Source of the DNA: Pseudoduganella guangdongensis
Lineage (GTDB): Bacteria; Pseudomonadota; Gammaproteobacteria; Burkholderiales; Burkholderiaceae_D
Reading direction: 5' to 3'
Length of the DNA stretch: 64,000 nt
NCBI RefSeq assembly: GCF_009857475.1
Contig: NZ_WWCJ01000013.1
Location: forward strand, 1-64,000
Part shown: one piece after another, positions 1 to 8,300 of the stretch
Layout of the letters: every line of letters starts with the position of its first letter
Numbering within the stretch: position 1 is the first letter of the stretch
The notes under the pieces: generated by a model
Told to the model about the DNA's origin: nothing
The model's input: only the letters and a program-made list of their open reading frames with translations
The model's database searches: none
Position numbers and translations under genes: made by a program

Positions 1-2
1 GC

Positions 3-578
3 GTGCAGCGCATTCACGCGCGCATAGGTAATGCGCGCAAAGACTTTTTGCACAAGGTGACGAGGGCGATCTGCAACAACCACGCGATCGTCTATATCGA
101 AGACCTGCGTGTGAAGCAGTTGTCGAAGTCGGCTGCCGGCAGCCAAAGCGAGCCTGGGCGCGGCGTGCGCGCCAAATCCGGCCTGAACAAGGCAATCCTC
201 GACCAAGGCTGGTATGAGTTTCGTCGCCAGCTTGCTTACAAACTGGCCTGGAAAGGCGGCTCGCTGGTGGCGGTTCCTGCGCATCATACGAGCCAGACTT
301 GCCCGGGGTGTGGTCATGTCTCGCCCGATAACCGGCGCACACAAGCCAAATTCGCGTGTGTGGCGTGCGGCTATGAGAATAATGCCGATGTGGTGGGCGC
401 GATCAATGTGTTGCGACGCGGTGAAGCAATGATTCGAAGCGAAGGGCGGGACGACGCCCGGTTAGCCTGTGTAGTGAATGGTGTAGTAATGCCGTCAACA
501 GCAGGAACCCTCCGAAGCGGACTATGCCAGCCCACTGCTGGTAGTGGCGCAGCAGGAATCCCCCTCCTTCCCGCGTAA
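3..578 (+). CDS. tnpB: RNA-guided endonuclease TnpB, C-terminal part (gene starts before the window)
   Basis: This is the C-terminal 191 residues of an IS200/IS605 OrfB/TnpB protein. The RuvC-II glutamate is visible in YIEDLRV (residue 33 of the fragment). A zinc ribbon follows, with CPGCG at 100-104 and CVACG at 119-123, and the last RuvC aspartate lies in NNADVVGAINVL (D129). The first RuvC aspartate should be upstream of the window. TnpB proteins are omega-RNA-guided DNA nucleases that help the element persist. The tail after the zinc ribbon runs to GIPLLPA, a typical ending, so the 3' end looks complete. The apparent first codon (GTG at 3) is just where the window begins. Confidence 0.85.
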   Translation: MQRIHARIGNARKDFLHKVTRAICNNHAIVYIEDLRVKQLSKSAAGSQSEPGRGVRAKSGLNKAILDQGWYEFRRQLAYKLAWKGGSLVAVPAHHTSQTCPGCGHVSPDNRRTQAKFACVACGYENNADVVGAINVLRRGEAMIRSEGRDDARLACVVNGVVMPSTAGTLRSGLCQPTAGSGAAGIPLLPA

Positions 579-630
579 GCGGCGACCGGAGGCCGAGGTG
601 GGGGAGGATGTCAACCGTCGGGCCTACAGT
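480..630 (+). ncRNA. Candidate omega (right-end) RNA with guide in flanking DNA
   Basis: In characterised TnpB systems the guide RNA scaffold is made from the 3' end of tnpB plus the right end of the element, and the first ~16 nt beyond the right end act as guide. Here the scaffold would cover the last part of tnpB and the hairpin at 559-605. The guide would begin at 615, just after TCAA, and read into the disrupted host gene. The 5' boundary given is arbitrary. This is inferred from family knowledge; only the hairpin and TCAA are seen directly. Confidence 0.35.
559..605 (+). repeat. Subterminal imperfect hairpin of the IS right end
   Basis: Bases 559-569 can pair with 595-605: a TCCCCC/GGGGGA block, one T-T mismatch, then CCT against AGG and a final T-G wobble. 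The tnpB stop codon (576-578) lies in the loop. TnpA transposases of this family recognise such hairpins in single-stranded DNA. Confidence 0.6.
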
Positions 631-993
631 ATCGGGTGGGGCCAGCAGCGCATCGTGGATTTTCTCAATGTACTAGACTGGTTAATGCAGTTACCCGGTG
701 AGCAGGAGGCAAATTATCGAGTTTACCTGCGTGACTTGGAAAGGAGTATGAAAATGCCTTATGTACATAGCATGGTGCGTGAGAGCCGCCAGGAGGGCTG
801 GCGGCAGGAAGGGCGGGACGAGGGGCAGCTTGAGGGACGGCGCCAGATGCTGGCGGAGGTGCTGGCCTCGCGGTTTGGCGCGCTGCCGGAGCCGGTGCGC
901 TTGCAGTTGCAGGCTGCTTCGCATGAGCAATTGTCGCGCTGGGCGAGCAGGGCACTGGTGGCGCCAACCCTGGCTGAGCTCACGGGAGCGTGA
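615..993 (+). pseudogene. 3' remnant of an Rpn-family/DUF4351 nuclease-type gene cut by the IS
   Basis: From the IS boundary the frame reads RRAYSIGWGQQRIVDFLN, resembling the segment after the nuclease core in Rpn-type proteins (recombination-promoting nuclease/putative transposase). A helical stretch rich in RQEG repeats (RQEGWRQEGRDEGQ) follows, then a DUF4351-like tail with the pattern RFG-LP and a conserved tryptophan (SRWASRALVAPTLAEL). The PD-(D/E)XK catalytic part and the start codon are missing. A GTG at 544 could in principle open the frame from within the IS, but it has no ribosome binding site and would give a chimera. I treat the gene as a broken remnant. Confidence 0.7.
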
Positions 994-1062
994 GCCGGAC
1001 GTAGCAAGTCGCGCGCCTGCGCTAGAATGGCCTTTCCATCCATCTCGACAAGTGGAGCGACC

Positions 1063-1614
1063 ATGAGCGAAAAAGAAGACAAGTCGGCCTGGTTCACGCT
1101 GTCCGGTGACGTAAACAGCGACATGGTGCACCGTGTCTTCGATGCCGTAGCGGATATGACCGAGGACGGCATCGAAACCGCCCACATCCTGATCCAGTCC
1201 AATGGCGGCTACGTCAGCGATGGCCTTTGCCTGCACAATTACCTGCGCAACCTGCCGATCAAGATCATCACGTATAACGGCGGGGCGGTGGCATCGATTG
1301 CCGTCATCCTGTTCCTGTCGGGCAGCGAGCGCTATGCCAGCGAGACGGCCCGTTTCATGGTGCATAAATCGCACGCCAGCGCGCCGCACGGCGCCCGCCC
1401 CGATGCGCTGCGTATCATTGTGGAAGGCCTGCAGGCCGACGACGCGCGCACCGAAGCCATCCTGCGCAAGCATGTCCAGCTGACGGAGGAGCACTGGAAC
1501 ATCCACGCCTATTCAGACCTGCACCTGACTGCCGCCGAAGCAGCCAAGGTCGGTATGGTCAATGAGGTGGCCGACTTCCGCCCGCCCAAGGGCAAGCGCG
1601 TCACGAATATCTAA
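1063..1614 (+). CDS. ClpP-like serine protease (S14/SppA superfamily), orphan
   Basis: The 183-residue protein has the ClpP/crotonase-like fold pattern. A glycine-rich segment (SNGGYVSDG) precedes the nucleophile context NGGAVASIA (Ser78). The probable catalytic His101 lies in FMVHKSH, and an acidic residue near 152 (SDLHLTAAEAAKVGMV) matches the ClpP Asp region and C-terminal helix. The start at 1063 is chosen because GGAG lies 6 bases upstream; an upstream in-frame ATG at 1027 lacks one. There is no clpX beside it, so this is not the housekeeping clpP locus. It may be an alternative proteolytic subunit or a stand-alone peptidase. Confidence 0.75.
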   Translation: MSEKEDKSAWFTLSGDVNSDMVHRVFDAVADMTEDGIETAHILIQSNGGYVSDGLCLHNYLRNLPIKIITYNGGAVASIAVILFLSGSERYASETARFMVHKSHASAPHGARPDALRIIVEGLQADDARTEAILRKHVQLTEEHWNIHAYSDLHLTAAEAAKVGMVNEVADFRPPKGKRVTNI

Positions 1615-1620
1615 GCGAAA

Positions 1621-1648
1621 GGGGCCGTGAGGCGACGCTCCCGGCCCC
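1621..1648 (-). terminator. Hairpin between convergent genes, possible terminator
   Basis: GGGGCCG (1621-1627) pairs with CGGCCCC (1642-1648), with an inner GAG/CTC pair. On the minus strand it is followed by a short TTTC tract, so it best serves the small minus-strand gene ending at 1665. The tract is weak. Confidence 0.4.
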
Positions 1649-1664
1649 CTGGGCTGCTCGTCGC

Positions 1665-1844
1665 TTAGCGTTTGCCGCTGCGGCTGGAAGGCGTCTTCTT
1701 ATCCGTTTTGGCCTGACGGCCAGTGTCGGACTGCTCGTTTGCCGTCTGGGCGCCCGAGCGGGAGCCCTGGTCTGCCGACTGGCGGGCGCCCGAACCAGAA
1801 CCCGACCCCGAGCTCTGCTTGCTGGATTTTTGCTTGGATTTCAT
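1665..1844 (-). CDS. Small Ser/Gly/Lys-rich protein, 59 aa, unknown function
   Basis: On the minus strand an ATG at 1844 opens 59 codons ending at TAA (1665-1667). Upstream is a strong ribosome binding site, GGGAG, 5 bases before the ATG. The product begins MKSKQKSSKQSSG, contains an SG repeat (SGSGSGSG), and is rich in Ser, Gly, Lys, Gln and Arg with no hydrophobic core, so it is probably disordered and strongly basic. A plus-strand frame covers the same DNA but has no ribosome binding site. I recognise no family; stress-related or nucleic-acid-binding roles would be guesses. Confidence 0.55.
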   Translation of the reverse strand: MKSKQKSSKQSSGSGSGSGARQSADQGSRSGAQTANEQSDTGRQAKTDKKTPSSRSGKR

Positions 1845-2071
1845 GTCAGCTCCCTTTCAAAAGGATGGGAGCTTCATCATGCTTTGTGCAATAGTAAAGG
1901 TGTATCGGAATACAACGGCAAGCCTTGTAGGACAAGCCCCCGCACTATTGTGGTGCGCACTCGACAGTTGCGCGACATCACTGGAAATATTTTGAGATAA
2001 TTTCCTTTTGCGTATTGCCATATGGAAATAATCTGCGACAATATGGATAACCCTCAAAGTCAGGTTCAATC

Positions 2072-4837
2072 ATGATTCCAGAAACTCCACCATCTGCGGC
2101 GCCTAAAAAAGCGGTTACGCCGCGGCATGCGCTTCTGGAAAATCTGATCAGCCTGGTGAATAAGCACATCGGCGAGCAGTTCAGCGAACTCTCGACCAAC
2201 TGGGCGGCCCGCCTGGTGGATGTGACGGATGCCTCCAACGTCAAGGACATGCAAGCGCGCCTGCGCTCGGGCAACCTGCTGCGCACCGACCATTACGCAC
2301 TTCTCGGTTTGTTTGCCAAGCAGCTGGAGAGCGACCTGCGTCACGAAATCGCCCAGTTGGCGCCCGGCCAGAAGACCCAGGTGCGCAAGACGGCCGAACC
2401 GCTGTCGCTGGTCTCCATGGAAGAAATGGACAGCAAAGTCACCATGGGTAGCTTCAGCAAGGCGTTCGAAACCAAGTATTCCGACGCGCTGGCCACACTG
2501 AATGTGCGGCTGGCGTTCCTGCTCGACCGCGATATCCTGCGCATCAACCAGAATCCCTTCCGGCCCGAGGTGTTCCTGGGCGCTTTCCAGCAAGCGTGGA
2601 TGGATTTCGTGAAGGACGAAGAGTCGAACGAGCTGGTAAAGCCCTTCCTCAAACCGGACGATTTCTTTGATTTCGCGCCGATGCTGGAGGAATTGAACCT
2701 GGCCCTGGAACGCAAGGGCGTGGGCCCGGGCTCCGTGGAAAAGCACAAGTCGCGCCGTGCCGATTCGCACGACGCGTCGCAAGCGCCAAACCGCAAGAAG
2801 AACCAGCAGGCCGCGCTGGCCGAGCAGCTGCGAAACTTCTTCGCCGGTGCCGGCGATGCGCCAGGCGGCAAGCCTGCGCCGACCGGTTTTGACCAGTTGG
2901 GCGACCTGGACCTCTCGCTTCCCACCATGAACGTGGCGCCCGGCCTGTATGGCACACCGGCCCACACTGCGGCAGCTTCGGCGCTGGGCGCCGGCGCGGC
3001 GCCTGCCATGGGCGCGGCCGCTCCGGTCGCAGCGGCGCCCGGTTTCCCGGCGCAAGGCATGCCGATGATGGCACCCGGCGCGGTACCTATGCCAATGCCG
3101 ATGATGGCTGGCGGCGGTGCTGCCCTGCCTCCTGCTGCAGGTGTGATGAGCGGCATGCCTTTGATGAGCGGCGGCGCAATGCCTGCCGGTGCTGCCATGG
3201 GCGGCGCCATGCTGACCGGCGTCGCGGTGCCTGGCGTGCCAGGCGGGGTTGCCGTGCCGCCCGGCGGTTGGACCCAGGGCCCGGCACAAGGCTTTAACGG
3301 CGGCGCGAACAATGAGGCAGCGCAGCGCGCCTCGCTGCTGTCGGCCAAAGAACCTTTACTGAATTTCCTGGCCCAACTGCAACGCGCGGTGCCGCAAGGC
3401 GCGGTCTTCGCCGGTGCCGAAGGCGGTGCCATGCCGGCGGGCGGCTTCGTGACTGGCGCCCCAATGGGGGGCGCGCAGGTGGCCGGCCATGCAGGCGGCG
3501 GCCAGGGCATGCCAGCGCCAGGTTCGATCCCGGCCGGCGCCTCGATGGCAGCCCCAGGCTTCGCAGCGGGCGGCGCGATGGGCAACGTCTTCCTCCTGCC
3601 GCAGATTAAAGAACAAGCCCCGGCCGGCAGCCTGACGCGCGCCGACGAGGGTACGATCGACTTGCTGTCGGCGGTGTTCGACACGGTCTTCCGCGACCAG
3701 AGCATTTCGCCGGAAATCCGCGACCTGATCCGCTTCCTGCAAATCCCGGTGCTGAAGGCGGCGCTGGTCGACAAGAATTTCTTCTTCCAGGAGGCGCACC
3801 CGGCCCGCCGCATGATCGACTTGTTGTCGCGCATGGGCTGGGAGCAGCACAAGGACCCGGATGATCCGCTGTACCAGGCCATGCAGCGCAGCGTGGAGAA
3901 GGTCAGCAAGGACCACGAAGAGGAAATTTCGGTCTTCACCGAAGCGGTGAACGAGCTGGAAGCGTCGATCAAGGCCGAGGAGGCCGCCGCTGCCGCCGCC
4001 ATGGCGGAGCCGATTGCCAAGGCCCTGAAGCAGGAAAAGATGTCGGTCGCCGCCAAGTCGGCCAAGGACGCCGTGGCCCTGCGCATCGGAACCGGCGAGG
4101 TGGTGGCGATTGTGGAAGCCTTCCTGGAGAACAAGTGGGTCTCGGTGCTGACCATCGCCTACAGCGTGGAAGACGAGAAGCCGGGCGCCGTCAACAACGC
4201 CACCCAGACCATGGATGACCTGATCTGGAGCGTGCGCCCCAAGATTACCCAGGACGATCGCCGCAAGCTGATCTCCAAACTGCCGTCGCTGCTGTCCACC
4301 CTGAACAAATGGCTGGATGTGATCAAGTGGCAGGATTCGGACCGCCTGCAGTTCTTCGCCGAGCTGGCCGAATGCCACGCTTCCATCGTGCGCGCGCCAA
4401 TTGAGATGTCGCCTGAACGCCAGGTGGAGATTGCCCTGGAGGTGGCGCAGAAGGATGCCGAGCGCCGCCTGCAGTTGCAGGCGCTTGCCGAATCCGAGGC
4501 CGAGGTTCCGCCGCAAGAGGACGACGACGCATCGATCGAAGTGGATAGCCTGGCACGCGGCATGTGGCTCGAGTTCGACGAGGACGATGGTAGCAAGCGC
4601 AAGGTCAAGCTGGCCTGGATCAGCCCTTTGAAGACCCTGTATATTTTCTCCACCACCGGGCGGCAGGAGGCGTTTTCGATCTCCGGCGAGGCCATGGCGC
4701 AGCACTTCCGCGAGGGTAAAGTGCGCCTGATCCGCACCGAAGGCGTGGTTGCCGCCGCGCTGTCGGTGGCCATGGGCGGCGTGGCGGCCGTCAACGACGA
4801 GCACCACGACCTGCCGGCCAACGGTACCTCGGCTTAA
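2072..4837 (+). CDS. DUF1631 family protein, 921 aa
   Basis: This large cytoplasmic-looking protein matches my recollection of the DUF1631 family of beta/gammaproteobacteria. The N-terminal third is helical (DMQARLRSGNLLRTDHYALL). A central stretch at roughly residues 265-500 is very rich in Gly, Ala, Met and Pro (for example GVMSGMPLMSGGAMPAG) and probably forms a flexible linker. A second conserved helical part follows (SPEIRDLIRFLQIPVLKAAL). The last ~100 residues read like a PilZ-type barrel (GMWLEFDEDDGSKRKVKLAW). Function is unknown; a PilZ-like end suggests c-di-GMP-related control, which is inference. The ribosome binding site is weak (AGG about 8 bases upstream). Its stop codon overlaps that of the convergent phosphatase gene. 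Confidence 0.8.
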   Translation: MIPETPPSAAPKKAVTPRHALLENLISLVNKHIGEQFSELSTNWAARLVDVTDASNVKDMQARLRSGNLLRTDHYALLGLFAKQLESDLRHEIAQLAPGQKTQVRKTAEPLSLVSMEEMDSKVTMGSFSKAFETKYSDALATLNVRLAFLLDRDILRINQNPFRPEVFLGAFQQAWMDFVKDEESNELVKPFLKPDDFFDFAPMLEELNLALERKGVGPGSVEKHKSRRADSHDASQAPNRKKNQQAALAEQLRNFFAGAGDAPGGKPAPTGFDQLGDLDLSLPTMNVAPGLYGTPAHTAAASALGAGAAPAMGAAAPVAAAPGFPAQGMPMMAPGAVPMPMPMMAGGGAALPPAAGVMSGMPLMSGGAMPAGAAMGGAMLTGVAVPGVPGGVAVPPGGWTQGPAQGFNGGANNEAAQRASLLSAKEPLLNFLAQLQRAVPQGAVFAGAEGGAMPAGGFVTGAPMGGAQVAGHAGGGQGMPAPGSIPAGASMAAPGFAAGGAMGNVFLLPQIKEQAPAGSLTRADEGTIDLLSAVFDTVFRDQSISPEIRDLIRFLQIPVLKAALVDKNFFFQEAHPARRMIDLLSRMGWEQHKDPDDPLYQAMQRSVEKVSKDHEEEISVFTEAVNELEASIKAEEAAAAAAMAEPIAKALKQEKMSVAAKSAKDAVALRIGTGEVVAIVEAFLENKWVSVLTIAYSVEDEKPGAVNNATQTMDDLIWSVRPKITQDDRRKLISKLPSLLSTLNKWLDVIKWQDSDRLQFFAELAECHASIVRAPIEMSPERQVEIALEVAQKDAERRLQLQALAESEAEVPPQEDDDASIEVDSLARGMWLEFDEDDGSKRKVKLAWISPLKTLYIFSTTGRQEAFSISGEAMAQHFREGKVRLIRTEGVVAAALSVAMGGVAAVNDEHHDLPANGTSA

Positions 4838-5304
4838 TCCTTGCGCAGGACGGCGATCAGGCCGTCCGCCGCGTCTTCCACATAGTCCAGCACCATGTCA
4901 AAGCCATTGGCGCCGCCGTAGTACGGGTCGGGCACAATGTCGGAGCCGGAGCGGCTGGCGTATTCCATGAACAGCTTCACCTTGTGCCGGTGCTGGGGCG
5001 GGCAGGCGCGCTGCAGGATCGCCAGGTTGTCGTGGTCCATGGCCAGTACGTAATCGAAGCGCTCAAAGTCGTCGGCGGCGAACTGGCGCGCGCGTTGGCT
5101 GCTTAAATCATAGCCGCGGGCGGCGGCGTGGCGGGTCGAGCGGGCATCCGGCGCGTTGCCGATGTGATAAGCATGGGTGCCGGCGGAATCTATCTCCAGT
5201 TGAAGTCCGGCGGCGTCGGCGCGGGCGCGAAAAACGCCTTCGGCGGTCGGGGAGCGGCAAATGTTGCCCATGCACACAAAAAGGATGGCGGTTCTGGTCT
5301 TCAT
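4834..5304 (-). CDS. Low-molecular-weight protein-tyrosine phosphatase
   Basis: The 156-residue protein carries the CX5R(S/T) phosphate loop CMGNICRS (Cys11 to Arg17) directly after the first strand, and the general-acid loop DPYYGG with Asp126. Length and layout are standard for LMW-PTP. Such enzymes dephosphorylate tyrosine (or arginine) residues; in bacteria some pair with a BY-kinase in exopolysaccharide export, but no kinase or exopolysaccharide gene is nearby. It is transcribed divergently from smc (78 bp apart), and its stop shares a TTAA with the stop of the DUF1631 gene. Confidence 0.92.
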   Translation of the reverse strand: MKTRTAILFVCMGNICRSPTAEGVFRARADAAGLQLEIDSAGTHAYHIGNAPDARSTRHAAARGYDLSSQRARQFAADDFERFDYVLAMDHDNLAILQRACPPQHRHKVKLFMEYASRSGSDIVPDPYYGGANGFDMVLDYVEDAADGLIAVLRKD

Positions 5305-5382
5305 TGGTGTTTAGCCTGCTGGTAAGATGGTATTATTAGCCACTTTTTTAACACGTCCCAGCGGGCGAAGTACAGATAAAAC

Positions 5383-8300
5383 GTGCGTCTATCTTCCATT
5401 AAATTGTCGGGATTTAAGTCGTTCGTCGATCCTACCAATTTCCAGGTACCCGGCCAGCTGGTCGGCGTGGTTGGTCCAAACGGTTGCGGCAAGTCCAATA
5501 TTATCGATGCTGTGCGCTGGGTGCTGGGCGAATCCAAGGCTTCCGAGCTGCGCGGCGAGTCGATGCAGGACGTGATCTTCAACGGTTCGACCCACCGCAA
5601 GCCGGCAGGTCGTGCTTCGGTTGAACTGATCTTCGACAACCACGAGGGCAAGGCGTCCGGCCAATGGGGCCAGTACGCCGAAATCGCGGTCAAGCGCACG
5701 CTGACGCGGGACGGCACGTCCACCTACTACATCAATGGCCAGCCGGTGCGCCGGCGCGATATCCAGGATATTTTCCTCGGTACCGGCCTGGGGCCGCGCG
5801 CTTACGCGATTATCGGCCAGGGCATGATCTCCCGCATTATCGAGTCGCGCCCGGAAGAACTGCGCGTGTTCCTGGAAGAGGCGGCGGGCGTGTCGAAGTA
5901 CAAGGAGCGCCGCCGGGAGACCGAGAACCGTTTGCACGATACGCGCGAGAACCTGCTGCGCGTGGACGACATCCTGCGCGAGCTGAATAACAACCTGGAA
6001 AAGCTGGAAGGCCAGGCTGCGGTGGCGACCAAGTTCCACCAGCTGCAAACGGACCAGGACGAGAAGCAAAAGCTGCTTTGGCTGCTGCGCAAGACCGAGG
6101 CGCAGAACGAGCAAGCCAGGTACTTCCGCGAGATGGAGCAGGCGCAGAACGACCTGGAAGAGCAGACCGCCAAGCTGCGCAACGTGGAGCTGACCCTGGA
6201 GCAGATGCGCCAGGCGCACTTCGCCGTGGGCGACCGCCTGCACCAGGCGCAGGGCCACCTGTACCAGACCAATTCCGAGATCGGCAGCCTGGAGGCGCAG
6301 ATCAAGTTCGTGATCGAGTCGCGCAGCCGTTTGCAGCAGCAGCTGGCAACCCTGACCGCGCAGCGCGACCAATGGCAGCAGCAGGCGGAGGACTATTCGT
6401 CCCAGATAGCCGAGGCGGAAATCAACCTGGAAGAACTGTCGGCGCGGGTGGAAGAGGCGCGCATGCTGGCGGAGCAGAAGGGCGAATTGCTGCCGGTGCT
6501 GGAGCAGGAGTGGCGCGAGGCGCAAACCAAGAGCACTGAGTCGCGCGCCCGCATCATGCAGGCGCAGCAGCAGCTGGAGCTGGAGTCGGCGCACCAGCGC
6601 AATGCTTCCAATATCCTGGCCGGCCTGGCGACGCGTAAAGAACGTTTGCAGCAGGAGAAGGGCGGGCTGGCGCTGCCGGATTCGTCGCACCTCTCCAACC
6701 TGAAGCTGCAGCTGGAGGAAAAGCAGCAGTCGCTGGAAGAGCAGAATATGATGCTCGAGGAGGCGCTCGAGCAGCAACCCAAGCTGGAGGAGGAGCGCCA
6801 GGCGGCGCAGGCGGCGGTGCAGTCGGAATCGGCCGCCACCCACCAGCTGGAAGCGCGCCTGAATGCGCTGCGCCAGTTGCAGGAGCGGGTGCAGACCGAA
6901 GGCAAGATCGTGCCATGGCTGCAGAAGCACGAGCTGAATGAGCTGCCGCGCCTGTGGCAGAAACTCGATATCGAGGAGGGCTGGGAAACCGCGCTGGAAG
7001 CGGTCCTGCGCGAGCGCACCTCGGCGCTGCAGGTCTCGAATATCGAATGGGCCAAGCATTTCTTCAGCGACGCCCCGCCGGCCAAGCTGGCGCTGTTCGC
7101 GCCTGCCGTCGCGGGCGCCCCTGCGGCCCCGGCCGACGCCGCGCTGCGCCCCTTCCTTGACCTGCTGAAACTGAACGACCCCGGCCTGCGCGGCGTGCTG
7201 CAGGACTGGCTGCACAACGTCTTCCTGGCCGACGACAACGCCAGCGCCTTTGCCGCGCGCGCCACGCTGCCGGCGGGCGGCTGCTTCGTGACGAAACAAG
7301 GCCACATCATCACCCAATCATCGGTGCGCTTCTATGCCGCCGACGACGAGCAAGCCGGCATGCTGGGCCGCCAGCACGAGATCGACAACATCACCAAGCA
7401 ACTGCGCGCGCAATCGATGCTGGCCGAAGAGGCCCGCAGCCGCGCCGTGCGCGCCGACGCCGCGCTGGGCAACCACAGCCGCCTGCTGACCGAACTGCGC
7501 GCCAAAGTGCAAAGCCTGACCGCCAGCGTGCACACCTTGCAGCTGGAAGTGGTCAAACTGTCTGAAATCGAAGCCCGCTTCAACCAGCGCAGCAACCAGA
7601 TCGAAGCCGACCTGGCCGAAATCGCCGCGCAGGAAGAGGAGCAGATGCAGGTCAAGCTCGAATCCGAAGAGAAGTTTGAACAGCTCGATATGGAGCTGGG
7701 CAACCTGCAAGGCGAACACGAGGACGGCCAGACGGCCTTCATGCTCAAGGAGCAGCGCCTGGCCGATGCCCGCGAGAACCTGCGCGAGCTGGAACGCAAG
7801 GCGCAGGAAGCCGAATTCGCCGAGAAATCCGGCCGCAACCGCATCGACGAACTGCGCCGCAACATCGCCACCGCCACTGCGCAAGTGGCGCAGGTGACGG
7901 AAAGCCTGCGCGCCGGCCAGCTCGAACTGGAAGGCCTGGAATCGGGCGCCGCCAACGAAGGCCTGCAAGAGCTGCTCGACCGCCGCACGCAGCAGGAGCG
8001 CGCGCTGGCCGACGCCCGCCATGAGTTGGACCAGATCACCCAGCAGCTGCGCCAGCACGAAGACGCCCGCATGCAAAACGAGCGCAGCCTGCAGCCGCAG
8101 CGCGACAAGATCACGGAAATGCAGCTGAAGGAGCAGGCCGCGCGCCTGAACCAGGAGCAGTTCGCGCAGCAACTGGCCGAAGTGCAGGCCGACGAAGCCG
8201 CGCTGGCTGAAAAGCTGCACCCGGAGATGAAGGCCTCCTACCTGCAAGGCGAGGTGACGCGCCTGACCAACGCCATCGCCGCGCTGGGCGCCGTCAACCT

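Larger units (their letters stand above)
1..614 (+). mobile_element. Right part of an IS200/IS605-family element (left part outside window)
   Basis: The window opens inside a TnpB-type gene (codons readable from base 3) that ends at 578. It is followed by an imperfect hairpin (559-605) and then the tetranucleotide TCAA at 611-614. In IS608-like members of this family the right end carries a subterminal hairpin and is cleaved at TCAA, so I place the right boundary at about 614. Directly after it comes a reading frame of an unrelated Rpn/DUF4351-type protein that lacks its 5' part. The left end and any tnpA gene lie outside the window, so autonomy cannot be judged. Confidence 0.7.

Noticed and set aside
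544..614. GTG at 544 as start of the Rpn-like protein
   Set aside because: This part belongs to the IS right end and lacks a ribosome binding site; the natural start was lost by insertion.
1723..1995. 90-aa plus-strand frame
   Set aside because: It lies antisense to the minus-strand 59-aa gene, has no ribosome binding site, and shows no protein-like pattern.
2341..4155. 604-aa open frame on the minus strand across the DUF1631 gene
   Set aside because: It mirrors a high-GC, codon-biased gene; the product is Ser/Pro/Ala-rich noise and has no ribosome binding site.
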